DNA of 64,000 nucleotides from Oceanirhabdus seepicola (GCF_023684385.1 NZ_JAGSOJ010000002.1:682001-746000); one strand, 5' to 3'; numbered from the stretch's first letter, positions 44,842 to 55,678 are shown. Numbers and translations are program-made. The notes: a model not told the origin generated them from the letters alone.

Positions 44842-46779
44842 TTAAGAGTAGATGTCTGAGAATTCAATGTGGATTTTTTCTACTTTATCTTCATGAGAAA
44901 TTGTATCATCCACTATTGAGTTATCGTTAGGTTTAGGTACCAATGATGTAGGTATTGTGACAATAAATTCACTACCTTTGCCAAGTTCACTGTTAACACT
45001 TATGTAGCCTTCATGCATAGCTACAAGAGAGTTTACAAGGGATAATCCAATTCCACTTCCTTCATGATTTCTGTTGAGTAATCTATCAACCTGCCTAAAA
45101 CGCTTGAAGATAACTGATTGTTTTTCAGGGGCAATTCCTATACCTGTATCTTTGATTGAGATCTTTACAACATGACCTAAATCGGTTAAGGTAACAGTTA
45201 TTGTATCATTAGGTTTAGTGAATTTTATTGCATTTGAAATTAGGTTCAACATTATTCTCTCCATCATTTCAGGGTCTACGGCCATGATTTTTTCTTCAGT
45301 ATTTGTATCAAAAATAATATTTCTAGATTTTGAGTTAACATAATTAACTGTAGAAAGTGTTATATCCTCAACAATCTCAACGATATTAACATTTAGCAGA
45401 TTTAATTCGAAATATCCAGAATCTATTTTTGTAATATCAATTAGATTGTTAACCAACTTTAATAATCTATAACAGTTTTGTTTTATGGTATTATGATAGG
45501 AATTTATCTTTTGAGGATTAAGTTCTTCATCACTATTAAATTTATATTCAAGAAGTTGAGTTGTGGTAAATATAATATTTAAGGGTGTTTTTAATTCATG
45601 AGATACGTTCGAAAAAAATTCTACCTTTAGTATATTATATTCTCGTGTTTCCTCTAAAAGTTTTTTGTTTTCTTTTACAAGTGTATTGAAACTTCTAGAA
45701 AGGACACCCACTTCATCGGTACTTTCTACTTTGCTTTGGATGTCCAGATTACCTTCAGACACTTTTTCCATACATGACTTTAAATCCATAATAGGTTTAA
45801 CGATAGTATTTGATAAAAAGAGAGCAATCATTATACCTACAAATAGCACAAAGATACCTATAGATATTGTAGTATATATTATAGTTTTAGATGAAGAATG
45901 TATATCATCATAATTAGCAGTGGAAATGATATACCAATCCCATTCTTTGAAATATGTGAATTTAGCCATCTTCCAAAAAGATTGGAACTCATATTCTATG
46001 GAACCTGTCTTTCTTTGGATAATATCTTGTGCAAAATCATAACTTATTAAGTTTTTACCTTTGATTTTAGGATGGAAGATAACATCACCAGCTGAATTTA
46101 AAATATACACATATCCTGTGTTGCCTATCTGAATCTTATTTATCACTTCTTCAAGATAATCATTTAATTGTTCATGACCAACACCTAAAGCCCCAATGAC
46201 ATTATTGTTTTCATCAAAAAGTGGAATATAACCAGAAATATACCAAGAATCCTCTATAGGAGTTTTACCATAATATGATAATTTATTTGTGATTCTATTA
46301 TATATTTCTGATGAAGAGTCAAGACATGTGCCTAAAGCGTAATCCCCATTATTCTTTATATTAGTGCTTACTCTAATAAGTTTATTAGAATCTAATACAA
46401 AAATTGAACAAACAGCTCCAGTTACGTCTTCAATTTTTTTGATATATTCATCTATATTTATTAAGCTCTCTTCCCCAGCATATAAATTTGGAAGTTGATT
46501 TTCTTTAACAGTTATTTTCTGATTATAATCAACACGATAATCCCCATAGCTCTCTAAGATTTCTGAAGCATATTTAAGGTCAGTTGATACCTTATCAAAT
46601 AATAAGTCATTTCTTACACTTACAATATCAAGTATCAAGGTGGAGATTTGTTCAGTTTTAGCACCTATTTCTTTAGAAAGAGCTGTTTGAGATTTTGACC
46701 CTAAAATACTTCCTAAAAGAACGGTGGAAAAGATAATAAGAAATATATAACTCCATAAAAGCTTTGATTTTATACTCAT
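44842..46779 (-). CDS. Cache-HAMP sensor histidine kinase (paralogue A)
   Basis: 645 residues. A membrane helix at about 7-27, an extracellular dCache-type double sensor (about 35-290; IGALGVGHEQLNDYL, GYVYILNSAGDVIFHP), a second helix (about 297-320), HAMP with SCMEKVSEGNLDIQSK, then HisKA with FFSNVSHELKTPLN (His394) and the ATPase motifs NLISNAIKF, DTGIGIAPE and GSGIGLSLV. It phosphorylates an unknown response regulator; none is adjacent. It lacks a receiver domain. It is a close paralogue of the gene at 47119, same length and order, so a tandem duplication. The ligand is unknown; small organic acids or amino acids are common for Cache domains. Confidence 0.95.
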   Translation of the reverse strand: MSIKSKLLWSYIFLIIFSTVLLGSILGSKSQTALSKEIGAKTEQISTLILDIVSVRNDLLFDKVSTDLKYASEILESYGDYRVDYNQKITVKENQLPNLYAGEESLINIDEYIKKIEDVTGAVCSIFVLDSNKLIRVSTNIKNNGDYALGTCLDSSSEIYNRITNKLSYYGKTPIEDSWYISGYIPLFDENNNVIGALGVGHEQLNDYLEEVINKIQIGNTGYVYILNSAGDVIFHPKIKGKNLISYDFAQDIIQRKTGSIEYEFQSFWKMAKFTYFKEWDWYIISTANYDDIHSSSKTIIYTTISIGIFVLFVGIMIALFLSNTIVKPIMDLKSCMEKVSEGNLDIQSKVESTDEVGVLSRSFNTLVKENKKLLEETREYNILKVEFFSNVSHELKTPLNIIFTTTQLLEYKFNSDEELNPQKINSYHNTIKQNCYRLLKLVNNLIDITKIDSGYFELNLLNVNIVEIVEDITLSTVNYVNSKSRNIIFDTNTEEKIMAVDPEMMERIMLNLISNAIKFTKPNDTITVTLTDLGHVVKISIKDTGIGIAPEKQSVIFKRFRQVDRLLNRNHEGSGIGLSLVNSLVAMHEGYISVNSELGKGSEFIVTIPTSLVPKPNDNSIVDDTISHEDKVEKIHIEFSDIYS

Positions 46780-46918
46780 AAGTTTCTCCTCTATACTTAT
46801 CTCGTATATTTTGGATAAGGCATATTTATTTTGATACGCCTAAAAAATTTCTATATAAATAAAGACCATATATATATTTCTATAAAAATCTACTTATTCC
46901 TCCCAAAATATATAAGAA

Positions 46919-47058
46919 GTCAATTTTAAAATTGACTTCAGACTGTTAAAAAAGCTCGATTTCTGCGTCACTAAGGCTCTCTGCGCTGCTCGAGTACATA
47001 ATTCGTACACTCCACTGCTCGCCTAGTTCCTTGATTTAGAGCTTTTTAAATAGCCTGA
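46919..47058. repeat. Intergenic palindrome and stem-bounded repeat between the two kinases
   Basis: GTCAATTTTAAAATTGAC (46919-46936) is a perfect palindrome, possibly a terminator of the 47119 gene. Next, CAGACTGTTAAAAAAGCTC (46939-46957) pairs loosely with the strand ending at 47058 (GAGCTTTTTAAATAGCCTG). The inner part is GC-rich compared with its surroundings (GCGCTGCTCGAG ... CACTGCTCGCC), so this looks like an inserted repeat. The rest of 46780-47118 shows no gene. Confidence 0.6.
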
Positions 47059-47118
47059 AATTCTAAAGACAGAAAATAGAGCCTAACTAATATTGTAACT
47101 TTGAAAGTTCTGTAAGAT

Positions 47119-49056
47119 TTATGAGTATATATCTGAGAATTCAATGTGAATTTTTTTTACTTTATCTTCATCAGAAGTTGCTGCATCCACGTTACATCTA
47201 GCACTAGGCTTAGTTGTTAAGCTTGCAGGTAAAGTTATAATAAACTCACTACCTTTTCCAAGATGGCTTTTTACAGTTATTGATCCATCATGCATATTTA
47301 CCAGAGATTGAACAAGGGATAATCCTATACCACTGCCTTCATGATTTCTGTTCAGTAATCTATCAACTTGTCTAAAACGTTTAAATATTACTGATTGTTT
47401 TTCAGGCGCTATCCCAATGCCAGTGTCCTTGATAGATAATTGTATATTATCCCCTAAATCAGTTAGAGTAACAGTTATTGTATCATTAGGTAATGTGAAT
47501 TTTATGGAATTTGAAATAAGATTCAGTATTATTCTTTCCATCATTTCAGGATCAACCGCCATTATTTTCTCTTCTGTATTTGTGTCAAAAATAATTTTTC
47601 TTGATTTAGAATTAACATAATCAACAGTAGAAAGAGTTATATCCTCTATTATTTCTACGATGTTTACGTTCATTTTATTTAATTCAAAGTAACCTGAATC
47701 GATTTTCGTAATATCAATTAAATTATTAACTAGCTTCAATAATCTATAGCAGTTTTGTTTTATTGTTGCGTGATAAGAATTTAGTTTATTAGGTGAAACT
47801 TCTTCAGCTCTAGTGAATTTATATTCAAGAAGCTGAGTTGTGGTGAATATAATATTTAGCGGTGTCTTCAATTCATGAGATATGTTTGAGAAAAACTCCA
47901 CTTTGAGTTTATTATATTCCCGAGTTTCTTCTAAGAGTTTGTTATTTTCTTTTACAAGTGTATTGAAACTTCTTGAAAGCACGCCAACTTCATCATTGCT
48001 GTCTATATTAGATTGAACACTGAGATCCCCTTCTGTAACTTTTTCCATACACGATTTTAAATCCATGATTGGTTTAATGATTGTATGAGATAAAAATAAT
48101 GCAATCATAATTCCTATAAATAATACAATAATACCAATAGCCAGTGCGGTATACATTATTGAGTTTGAAGCAGAATTTATATCATCATAATTTGCGGTAG
48201 CAACGATATGCCAATCCCAAGGTTCAAAATATGTGAATGCAGCCATTTTCCAAGTTGATTGGAATTCATATTCAATTGAACCAGATTTTCTTTGTATGAT
48301 ATCTTGCGCGAAATCATAGTTGAACAAGTTATCTCCTTTAAGGGTAGGGTGGAAGATTACATCACCTGAGGAGTTTACGATATAAACATATCCTGTATTA
48401 CTTATCGTAATTTCGTTTATAACTTCTTCAAGGTAATCATTTAGTTGTTCATGACCTAAACCTAAAGCCCCAATTAAATTATTGTCTTCATCAAACAATG
48501 GAACATAGCCAGAAATATACCAAGAATCTTCAAAACGAGTTCTTGCATAATATGATTCCTTATTTGTAATCCTATGATATATTTCTGAGGTGGAATCTAT
48601 ATATGTACCAAATGCAGATTTCCCATTTTCGGTTACATTAGTACTTACTCTAATTAGTTTATGAGAATCAAATAAAAAAATTGAACAAACAGCTCCAGTT
48701 ACATCTTCAACTTTTTGAATATAGTCATGGGAATTTATTAAATCTTCTTCCCCGGCATATAAATTTGGGAGGGAAGTTCCCTTAATATTTATATTTTCAT
48801 CATGATCAATACGAAAATTTCCATAGCTTTCTAAAATTTCTGAAGCATATTTAAGGTCTGTGGATACTTTATCAAATAATAAGTTATTTCGTACACTTAC
48901 TATGTCAAGTATCAAGTTTGAGATGGTTTCGCTTTTTGCAGCAATTTCTTTAGAAAGGGCAACTTCAGCTTTTGAGCCTAGAATACTTCCTAAAAGAGTT
49001 GTAGAAAAGATAATAAGGAATATATAACTCCATAAAAGTTTTGATTTTATGCTCAT
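47119..49056 (-). CDS. Cache-HAMP sensor histidine kinase (paralogue B)
   Basis: 645 residues from 49056, where AGGGAGAAATTT precedes the ATG and the sequence MSIKSKLLWSYIFLIIFST equals that of paralogue A. A longer upstream frame has no site. Same domains: dCache sensor, HAMP (SCMEKVTEGDLSVQSN), HisKA with FFSNISHELKTPLN (His394) and HATPase (DTGIGIAPE). The cytoplasmic parts are nearly the same as A, while the sensor has more changes, as expected if the two kinases feed one regulator but respond to different ligands. No response regulator is adjacent. Divergent from the GGDEF-EAL gene, whose start is 302 bases away. Confidence 0.95.
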   Translation of the reverse strand: MSIKSKLLWSYIFLIIFSTTLLGSILGSKAEVALSKEIAAKSETISNLILDIVSVRNNLLFDKVSTDLKYASEILESYGNFRIDHDENINIKGTSLPNLYAGEEDLINSHDYIQKVEDVTGAVCSIFLFDSHKLIRVSTNVTENGKSAFGTYIDSTSEIYHRITNKESYYARTRFEDSWYISGYVPLFDEDNNLIGALGLGHEQLNDYLEEVINEITISNTGYVYIVNSSGDVIFHPTLKGDNLFNYDFAQDIIQRKSGSIEYEFQSTWKMAAFTYFEPWDWHIVATANYDDINSASNSIMYTALAIGIIVLFIGIMIALFLSHTIIKPIMDLKSCMEKVTEGDLSVQSNIDSNDEVGVLSRSFNTLVKENNKLLEETREYNKLKVEFFSNISHELKTPLNIIFTTTQLLEYKFTRAEEVSPNKLNSYHATIKQNCYRLLKLVNNLIDITKIDSGYFELNKMNVNIVEIIEDITLSTVDYVNSKSRKIIFDTNTEEKIMAVDPEMMERIILNLISNSIKFTLPNDTITVTLTDLGDNIQLSIKDTGIGIAPEKQSVIFKRFRQVDRLLNRNHEGSGIGLSLVQSLVNMHDGSITVKSHLGKGSEFIITLPASLTTKPSARCNVDAATSDEDKVKKIHIEFSDIYS

Positions 49057-49358
49057 AAATTTCTCCCTTATACTAATATAGTAATTATTGAGCTGTAATA
49101 TATGCACTAATGTGTATATATACATTTCTACAAAAAAATAGTCATTCCTCCAAAATATAATAAATTTATCAAATAAGTTAGCTTTAGGTTTATTAAAAAG
49201 GAGCAGAATCATTGTAATTTTCAAAAGAAAAAAATTTTTAATGATAAATTTAAAATATCTAAATAATTCGGAAAAATGAACGATAACAAAAAGTGAAACT
49301 ATGTACTAATAAAAATAATATATTAAGTAATTGTATTACTTCAGGAGGGGATTATTGG

Positions 49359-51704
49359 ATGTTTGGACTAATGGTTGCTGCAGTTATGAGTATAAAACAT
49401 ATAGTTATTACAATGGGAATCCTCCTTATTGTAATTTTTGGGTATTTAGGATATAGAATAATTAGTATGGGTAGGCATATAGAAGAATTAAATATAGTTA
49501 AGGAAAAATCAAATGATGAGATCCAAGAACGTTTAATTGCAGAAGACAGAGCTATGAAGTTTGCCAATATAATAAAGTATTCAGATGATGCCATAATAGG
49601 AAAAGACATCAATGGATATATAACAAGTTGGAATAATGGAGCAGAGAATGTTTATGGGTGGAGAAAAGAAGAGGCTGTAGGAAAGAATATATCTATTCTT
49701 TATACAGAAGATAATGAAAGTGAAATTAATGAAATAAAGAAAGATGTGAAAAATGGAATTAAGATTAAGGGATTAAAAGCTAAGAGAAAAAGAAAAGATG
49801 GTACTGAAATATATGTTTTTCTTACAGTTTCCCCCATCAAAGATTGCAAAGGTGAAATCATTGGAACCTCGTCCATTTCCAGAGATATAACATATCATAT
49901 GGAAAATGAATTGAAAATTCAAAATAGTTATGAGGAACTTTCGGCAGTATATTCACAGTTAGCAGCTGCAGAAGAGGAACTTAGAGCACAATATGATGAA
50001 CTTTTGAATAGGGAAAGAGAACTCAGAAATAGTGAGGAAAGATATAAATCAGCATTAGAAATTACTAATGATGGTATATTAGAATGGGATATTGGCACTG
50101 ATAGGTATTTTGTATCAGATAGATGGTATACTATTTTGAACTGTGCTAATTCAAATAATGATAGCTTTCTATCGTATCTAAAAAAAATAGTACATAAAGA
50201 AGATATGTCAAAAATATTAAGAGCTTATGTTAAGCATGCTAAGAATAAAGAAGAGTCTTTTAAATGTGAATTCAGATTGAAGACCTTTGATGGTGGGTAT
50301 AAATGGATATATTTCAAAGGGAAAATGATAAAAGATGATGAAGGTAAACCTTTAAAGTTCATAGGCGCACTAACAGATATCAGCGAGAGGATTGAATTCC
50401 AAGAAAAGATAAGGTTTCTTGCAAATTACGATATGCTTACTAATCTACCTAATAAAGCATTATTCTTTAACACATTAGAGAGAGAATTAAAAAATTCAAA
50501 TGAGAATAACACAAAAGGGGCACTGATTGCAATTGACCTTGATGAATTTAAGATAATTAATGACACACTAGGACATGCTGTCGGTGATAAAGTATTGATA
50601 GAGGTATCCAATATTTTGAGAGAAGTAACAAATAATGAGCATCTTATCTCTAGAATTGGAGGAGATGAATTTATTATTCTCATTAATAAATTTGAAGATA
50701 TAAATGAAATCACAAGTATTTGTAGAAAGCTAAGTGAAGTTATGAAGACCCCATTATCTATAGACGATAAGGAAATATATACACGATTGAGTATGGGAAT
50801 TGCGATTTTCCCATATAATGGACGTGATAGGGGCACGATATTTAAAAATGTAGATACAGCACTTTATGAATCTAAAAGAAGTGGTAAAAATAAATTTACT
50901 TTCTTCGATAAAGAGCTAAGTGAGAATATTATGAGAAGAGATAAAATTGAAAAAGGATTAAGGGAAGCTCTTGATAATGATGGACTACATCTGGTATATC
51001 AACCTAAAATAGATATTAACAATAACAAGATCGCAGGATTTGAAGCTCTTCTAAGATGGCATAGTGAGGAACTTGGATTTGTTTCTCCAATGGAATTTAT
51101 AGAAGTTGCAGAGGAGAGAGGGTTAATCTGTAAAATTGGCAAATGGGTAATTGAAAGAGTAACAAGACAGAATAAGGAATGGAAGAAACAGGGGTTTGAG
51201 TATGGAACAATATCAGTAAATGTTTCACCAAAGCAAATCCAGAATGAAGATTTTATTCAAGAGATTGAAAAAATAATGAATGATTGTGAAGTATGCCCTA
51301 CACTCTTAGAAGTTGAAATAACTGAGAACTCTTTAATGAAAGAATTTGATTATAATGTTAAGGTTCTTAAACAACTGAGAGAAAAAAAGATTAATATTTC
51401 ACTTGACGATTTTGGAACAGGATATTCATCTTTAAGCTATCTGAAAGAACTACCAATAAATATATTAAAGATTGATAAATCATTTATAGATGACATAGAG
51501 AATGACAACAATAAGAAGTCTATCGTTGATGGTATAATTCAACTAGCGCATAAAATAAATTTAGAGGTTGTTGCAGAAGGGGTAGAAAGTGAAGAACAGT
51601 TAATAATACTTAAAGAATTGAACTGTGATATTATACAAGGATATTTCTTTAGTAAGCCAATTTCATCGGAAGAAGTTGAAAGTAAATATTTTAGTGGAAT
51701 TTAA
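49359..51704 (+). CDS. PAS-PAS-GGDEF-EAL protein (cyclic di-GMP turnover)
   Basis: 781 residues from ATG 49359, with AGGAGGGG eight bases upstream. One membrane helix (about 12-33), PAS domain 1 (about 65-185; DDAIIGKDINGYITSWN), a coiled coil, PAS domain 2 (about 230-350; GILEWDIG, RIEFQEK at its end), GGDEF domain with intact RIGGDEF (434-438), and EAL domain with FEALLRW (562-564), TENSL, DDFGTGYSSL and EGVE. Both the diguanylate cyclase and the phosphodiesterase motifs are complete, so it may make or break c-di-GMP; which wins is not readable. It could influence the matrix genes of this window. Monocistronic. Confidence 0.95.
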   Translation: MFGLMVAAVMSIKHIVITMGILLIVIFGYLGYRIISMGRHIEELNIVKEKSNDEIQERLIAEDRAMKFANIIKYSDDAIIGKDINGYITSWNNGAENVYGWRKEEAVGKNISILYTEDNESEINEIKKDVKNGIKIKGLKAKRKRKDGTEIYVFLTVSPIKDCKGEIIGTSSISRDITYHMENELKIQNSYEELSAVYSQLAAAEEELRAQYDELLNRERELRNSEERYKSALEITNDGILEWDIGTDRYFVSDRWYTILNCANSNNDSFLSYLKKIVHKEDMSKILRAYVKHAKNKEESFKCEFRLKTFDGGYKWIYFKGKMIKDDEGKPLKFIGALTDISERIEFQEKIRFLANYDMLTNLPNKALFFNTLERELKNSNENNTKGALIAIDLDEFKIINDTLGHAVGDKVLIEVSNILREVTNNEHLISRIGGDEFIILINKFEDINEITSICRKLSEVMKTPLSIDDKEIYTRLSMGIAIFPYNGRDRGTIFKNVDTALYESKRSGKNKFTFFDKELSENIMRRDKIEKGLREALDNDGLHLVYQPKIDINNNKIAGFEALLRWHSEELGFVSPMEFIEVAEERGLICKIGKWVIERVTRQNKEWKKQGFEYGTISVNVSPKQIQNEDFIQEIEKIMNDCEVCPTLLEVEITENSLMKEFDYNVKVLKQLREKKINISLDDFGTGYSSLSYLKELPINILKIDKSFIDDIENDNNKKSIVDGIIQLAHKINLEVVAEGVESEEQLIILKELNCDIIQGYFFSKPISSEEVESKYFSGI

Positions 51705-51715
51705 TAAGAAAGAGT

Positions 51716-51980
51716 TTAAAAGAAGTTGAGAGTTGTGAGTGGAGAGGGGAGAACGTTGGACATTTCACTCCGTGAAATTTTTATTGTATTGTTTAAGGAA
51801 TAAGAGGGGTTTACTCGTTTCATTTGGAATGAAACATTGTATTTTTAATACAATATTTTATCCAAAGATAAAATGAGTAAACCTTTCATGTCTAAAGACC
51901 GATGAGATGTAGTTTTTACGTAAGCAAAAACATCTTACGTTCTCAACTCTCAACTCTCCATTCTCAACTTCTTTTGAAAG
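51716..51980. repeat. Structured repeat element, copy 2
   Basis: Terminal inverted repeats AAAAGAAGTTGAGAG ... CTCAACTTCTTTT. Inside: hairpin ATTTCACTCCGTGAAAT, the cloverleaf core (GTTTACTC ... GAGTAAAC with GTTTCAT/ATGAAAC, TTGTATT/AATACAA and ATTTTATC/GATAAAAT), and a hairpin GTTTTT/AAAAAC. It lies directly after the GGDEF-EAL gene. Compared with copy 1 several stem bases change on both strands. Confidence 0.85.
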
Positions 51981-51983
51981 GTT

Positions 51984-52008
51984 TTAGCACGGTGCACCGT
52001 GCTTTTTT
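51984..52008 (+). terminator. Intrinsic terminator downstream of copy 2
   Basis: AGCACGGTGCACCGTGCT is a perfect 18-bp palindrome followed by TTTTT. Confidence 0.88.
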
Positions 52009-52072
52009 AGTGTCCAAAGGGGCTTGAGAAGCATAAAATAAGTATGAGTTAAATTTTAAGAGAAGGGGTTTT

Positions 52073-52597
52073 ATGGATAAAAATATTATTCTAGATGGTG
52101 ATAGAATAGAACTTGTCAGTGTTAGAGAAGAGTATATTTTTAAAATAATGAAATGGAAAAATGATGAGAGGATACGAAAGTGGTTTTTGAGTAATGGAGG
52201 CATAGATGAAGAGATGCAAAGAATCTGGTTTAGTAGATATGAAGAAAGACAAGACGATATAATGTTTGTGATAAAGGTTAAAGAAAATGGAAAAATTATT
52301 GGAAGTGTAGCACTTTATTCAATAGATTTTAAAGAGAAAAACTGTGAATTTGGAAGAATGGTTATTGGTGAATGGCAATATCTTAGAAAGGGATATGCTA
52401 AAGAAGCTATAAAGATAATAAGTAAATATGCATTTAAGAAATTGGAGATGAAACAAATAAATTTAGAAGTATTAAGCAGCAATGAAAGAGCTATAAAATT
52501 ATATGAGAAAATTGGGTTTGTTTATGATGAGCAAGTGGAGAAGAAAGGAATAAAACTTATAAGAATGGTTTTAACTCGTGGATATAAGCACGATTAA
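52073..52597 (+). CDS. GNAT-family N-acetyltransferase
   Basis: 174 residues. RimJ/RimL-like fold: IELVSVREEYIFKIMKWKND at the start, IIGSVALYSIDF, GEWQYLRKGYAKEAIKII (the acetyl-CoA loop, Q/R-x-x-G-x-G/A type) and LEVLSSNERAIKLYEKIGF. It transfers an acetyl group to an unknown amine; members act on ribosomal proteins, nucleotide sugars or small molecules. The length fits the family. It stands alone, with AGAAGGGG upstream and a stem-loop after it. Confidence 0.9.
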   Translation: MDKNIILDGDRIELVSVREEYIFKIMKWKNDERIRKWFLSNGGIDEEMQRIWFSRYEERQDDIMFVIKVKENGKIIGSVALYSIDFKEKNCEFGRMVIGEWQYLRKGYAKEAIKIISKYAFKKLEMKQINLEVLSSNERAIKLYEKIGFVYDEQVEKKGIKLIRMVLTRGYKHD

Positions 52598-52606
52598 TGT
52601 GATAAC

Positions 52607-52638
52607 TTATTAAGGAAAAATTTCAAATTCCTTAATAA
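52607..52638 (+). terminator. Stem-loop after the acetyltransferase gene
   Basis: TTATTAAGGAA pairs with TTCCTTAATAA around a 10-nt loop. It lacks a U-tract, so termination is weakly supported. The region up to glyA (52866) shows no gene; a TATAAT at 52660-52665 may be its -10 box. Confidence 0.5.
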
Positions 52639-52865
52639 TAAAAAATATGGATTTTGTGGTATAATTTAAGGAAGAAGAAATGATAAAGAAGAAAGAACGA
52701 ATAAGAAAGAACAAAGAACAGAAAATAAAGAACAAATAATGATAATATTCTTCATGCTTCAGAATATTTTAATAAATATTAGGACATATTTTGAATAATA
52801 CAAAAGAATGGAATCTGCTAAATTTATATATGATAATGGTGGATGCGTGAGAGAGGAGAAATTTT

Positions 52866-54098
52866 ATGACATTGGAACATTTAAAAGAATTTGATAAGGA
52901 CATATATGAGGCTATTAAGAATGAAGAAGAAAGACAGAATGACAAGATCGAACTTATAGCTTCGGAGAATTTTACAAGTGAGGCTGTTATGGAGGCTATG
53001 GGTTCAAAGCTTACTAACAAATACGCTGAAGGATATCCTAATAAGAGATATTATGGTGGATGTGAATTTGTTGATATAGTAGAAAATATAGCTAGAGATA
53101 GAATGAAAGAATTATTCGGAGCTGAACATGTAAATGTTCAACCACACTCAGGTTCACAGGCTAATATGGGAGTTTATTTTGCTATACTTGAACCAGGAGA
53201 TAAGGTTTTGGGAATGAATCTTACTCATGGAGGACATCTTACTCATGGAAGTCCAGTTAACTTCTCAGGAAAATTATATAATTTCGTATCATATGGTGTT
53301 GGGAGTGATGGGTATTTAGATTATACCGAGCTTGAGAAAATTGCAATTAAAGAGCAGCCTAAGATGATTGTTGCTGGAGCTAGTGCATATTCAAGAGTAA
53401 TTGATTTTAGTAAGTTTAGAGCGATATGTGATAAGGTAGGAGCATATTTAATGGTGGATATGGCGCATATTGCGGGACTTGTAGCGGCGGGAGTACACCC
53501 GAACCCAGTTCCATATGCTGATTTTGTTACAACTACAACTCATAAGACTTTAAGAGGACCAAGAGGAGGAGCTATACTTTGTAAAGAAAAATACGCAAAA
53601 CTTATAGATAAGAGCATATTCCCTGGAATACAAGGAGGCCCTCTGTGTCATGTCATTGCAGCAAAAGGAGTTTGTTTCAAGGAGGCAATGAGTGAAGATT
53701 TCAAGAAATATATGAAACAAGTACTTAAAAATGCTGAAACATTGTCTGTAGAACTAAAAAAGAGAGGCTTCAACATACTATCAGGTGGAACTGATAATCA
53801 TTTGGTATTGGTTGATTTAAGGAATAAAGAAATAACAGGTAAAGATGCTGAAAGATTATTAGACGAAATTGGAATAACTGTAAATAAAAATACTATTCCA
53901 TTTGAACCATTAAGTCCTTTTGTAACAAGTGGAATAAGAATGGGAACTCCAGCTGTTACAACAAGAGGATTTGTTCAGGAGGATATAGTTGAGATAGCAG
54001 ATATAATTTCCTGGGCAATAGATAATGCACTTAATGACCTTACTCCAGCGAAAGACAGGGTTAAGAGACTTTGTGAGAAGAAAAAACTATACAAATAA
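52866..54098 (+). CDS. glyA: Serine hydroxymethyltransferase
   Basis: 410 residues, the usual bacterial length. It converts serine and tetrahydrofolate to glycine and 5,10-methylene-tetrahydrofolate, with pyridoxal phosphate. Seen: [68 protein letters not shown] and [14 protein letters not shown] with the PLP Lys227. All catalytic residues are in place. Upstream GAGAGGAG site. It is a one-carbon housekeeping gene and bears no clear relation to its neighbours. Confidence 0.98.
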   Translation: MTLEHLKEFDKDIYEAIKNEEERQNDKIELIASENFTSEAVMEAMGSKLTNKYAEGYPNKRYYGGCEFVDIVENIARDRMKELFGAEHVNVQPHSGSQANMGVYFAILEPGDKVLGMNLTHGGHLTHGSPVNFSGKLYNFVSYGVGSDGYLDYTELEKIAIKEQPKMIVAGASAYSRVIDFSKFRAICDKVGAYLMVDMAHIAGLVAAGVHPNPVPYADFVTTTTHKTLRGPRGGAILCKEKYAKLIDKSIFPGIQGGPLCHVIAAKGVCFKEAMSEDFKKYMKQVLKNAETLSVELKKRGFNILSGGTDNHLVLVDLRNKEITGKDAERLLDEIGITVNKNTIPFEPLSPFVTSGIRMGTPAVTTRGFVQEDIVEIADIISWAIDNALNDLTPAKDRVKRLCEKKKLYK

Positions 54099-54189
54099 CA
54101 GAGAAGAAAGAATAAAGAAAAAAGAATAATCTATTTGAATAAATTAACTTTAATAAAGAATCTCTATAAAAAAGTTAGGAGGACAATGT

Positions 54190-55665
54190 ATGCTTTTTAA
54201 CAGCTTTGAATTTCTGATATTTTTTCCTTTAGTAACAATAGCATATTTTATGATTCCTCATAAATACAGATGGGCGCTTTTGTTAGGCGCTAGTTACTAT
54301 TTTTACATGGCATGGAAGCCGGAATATATAATACTGATTATCATATCTACTGTGATTGATTATTTTGCTAGTATAATGATGGAAAAGCAGGATGATAAAA
54401 AGAAAAGAAAAAGGTTTTTATATTTGAGTTTAGCATCTAATCTAGGGATATTGTTCTTTTTCAAATATTTTAACTTCTTTAATGATAGTATAAGGGCAGT
54501 GATGGAATTATTCACTCTGGAATATAGTGTAAGAAGTTTTGATATACTTCTTCCTATGGGGATATCTTTCTATACATTTCAGACACTGAGTTACACTATT
54601 GATGTATATAGGGGAAGAAGAAAGGCGGAGAGGCACTTTGGAATATTTGCTTTATATGTGACCTTCTTCCCACAATTAGTGGCAGGACCAATTGAGAGGT
54701 CGGATAGGTTGTTGCCACAGTTCTATGAAAAACATGAATTCGATTATAATAGAATAGTAAGTGGACTGAGGAGAATGTTATGGGGATTCTTTAAAAAGAT
54801 GGTTATTGCAGATGGAATCGCCATAATTGTAGACAGGGTGTATGATTCACCTCAACAGTTTTATGGATTTCCTCTCATACTAGCCACGGTATGTTTTGCT
54901 ATTCAAATATATTGTGATTTCTCAGGATACTCTGATATTGCCATTGGATCAGCAAGAATATTAGGATTTGACCTTATGGAGAACTTTAAATCACCATATT
55001 TCTCAAAAAGTATAAGTGAATTTTGGAAAAGGTGGCATATATCATTATCAAGTTGGTTTAAAGATTATGTATACATACCGCTAGGAGGAAACAGAGTAAA
55101 GGTACAAAGAGTTTATTTTAATCTCTTCATAACATTCCTTGTAAGTGGATTATGGCATGGGGCGGATTGGACATTTGTTATATGGGGTGCCCTTCATGGT
55201 GTATATCTTGTAATTGGTAGAATAATAAAACCTTTAAAGGAGAAAATTATCAAGATTACAAGAATAGATAATATACCAATACTTAATTTGCTTCATGGGA
55301 TGATTCAAAGAATTATAACATTCTCTTTGGTGTGTTATGGATGGGTTTTCTTTAGAGCAGAATCATTAAGTGATGCAATGTACATAAGCAAGAATATGTT
55401 CAATGGACTTGGGAATATGAAGAGTTTAACATATATTAAGGATATCTTATTACCTTCAGGGGTGGATAAGGAGAGGTTAATTATAGTGTTTATCAGTGTA
55501 CTAATATTACTCGTGACTCAAGCAATTAGTAGAAGAGATGACGCTATAGAGAGTGTGCACAATAAGCCTATAGTAATGAGATGGGTTTCGTATTATTTTA
55601 TATTAATTATAATAATATTGTTTGCAGTATTTGAAGATGGAAACTTTATTTATTTTCAATTTTAA
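54190..55665 (+). CDS. MBOAT-family O-acyltransferase (AlgI/DltB-like)
   Basis: 491 residues with about eleven membrane helices. The family motifs are RWHISLSSWFKDYVYIPLGG and the catalytic His in VSGLWHGADWTFVIWGALHG. AlgI/WssH-type proteins pass acetyl groups across the membrane to an exported polysaccharide with the help of an SGNH-type partner, which is the next gene. The target polymer could be the product of the GT2 cluster at 7-15 kb or another wall polymer. A GGAGG site precedes the ATG. First gene of a three-gene set. Confidence 0.95.
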   Translation: MLFNSFEFLIFFPLVTIAYFMIPHKYRWALLLGASYYFYMAWKPEYIILIIISTVIDYFASIMMEKQDDKKKRKRFLYLSLASNLGILFFFKYFNFFNDSIRAVMELFTLEYSVRSFDILLPMGISFYTFQTLSYTIDVYRGRRKAERHFGIFALYVTFFPQLVAGPIERSDRLLPQFYEKHEFDYNRIVSGLRRMLWGFFKKMVIADGIAIIVDRVYDSPQQFYGFPLILATVCFAIQIYCDFSGYSDIAIGSARILGFDLMENFKSPYFSKSISEFWKRWHISLSSWFKDYVYIPLGGNRVKVQRVYFNLFITFLVSGLWHGADWTFVIWGALHGVYLVIGRIIKPLKEKIIKITRIDNIPILNLLHGMIQRIITFSLVCYGWVFFRAESLSDAMYISKNMFNGLGNMKSLTYIKDILLPSGVDKERLIIVFISVLILLVTQAISRRDDAIESVHNKPIVMRWVSYYFILIIIILFAVFEDGNFIYFQF

Positions 55666-55678
55666 AAGGAATTTAAAT

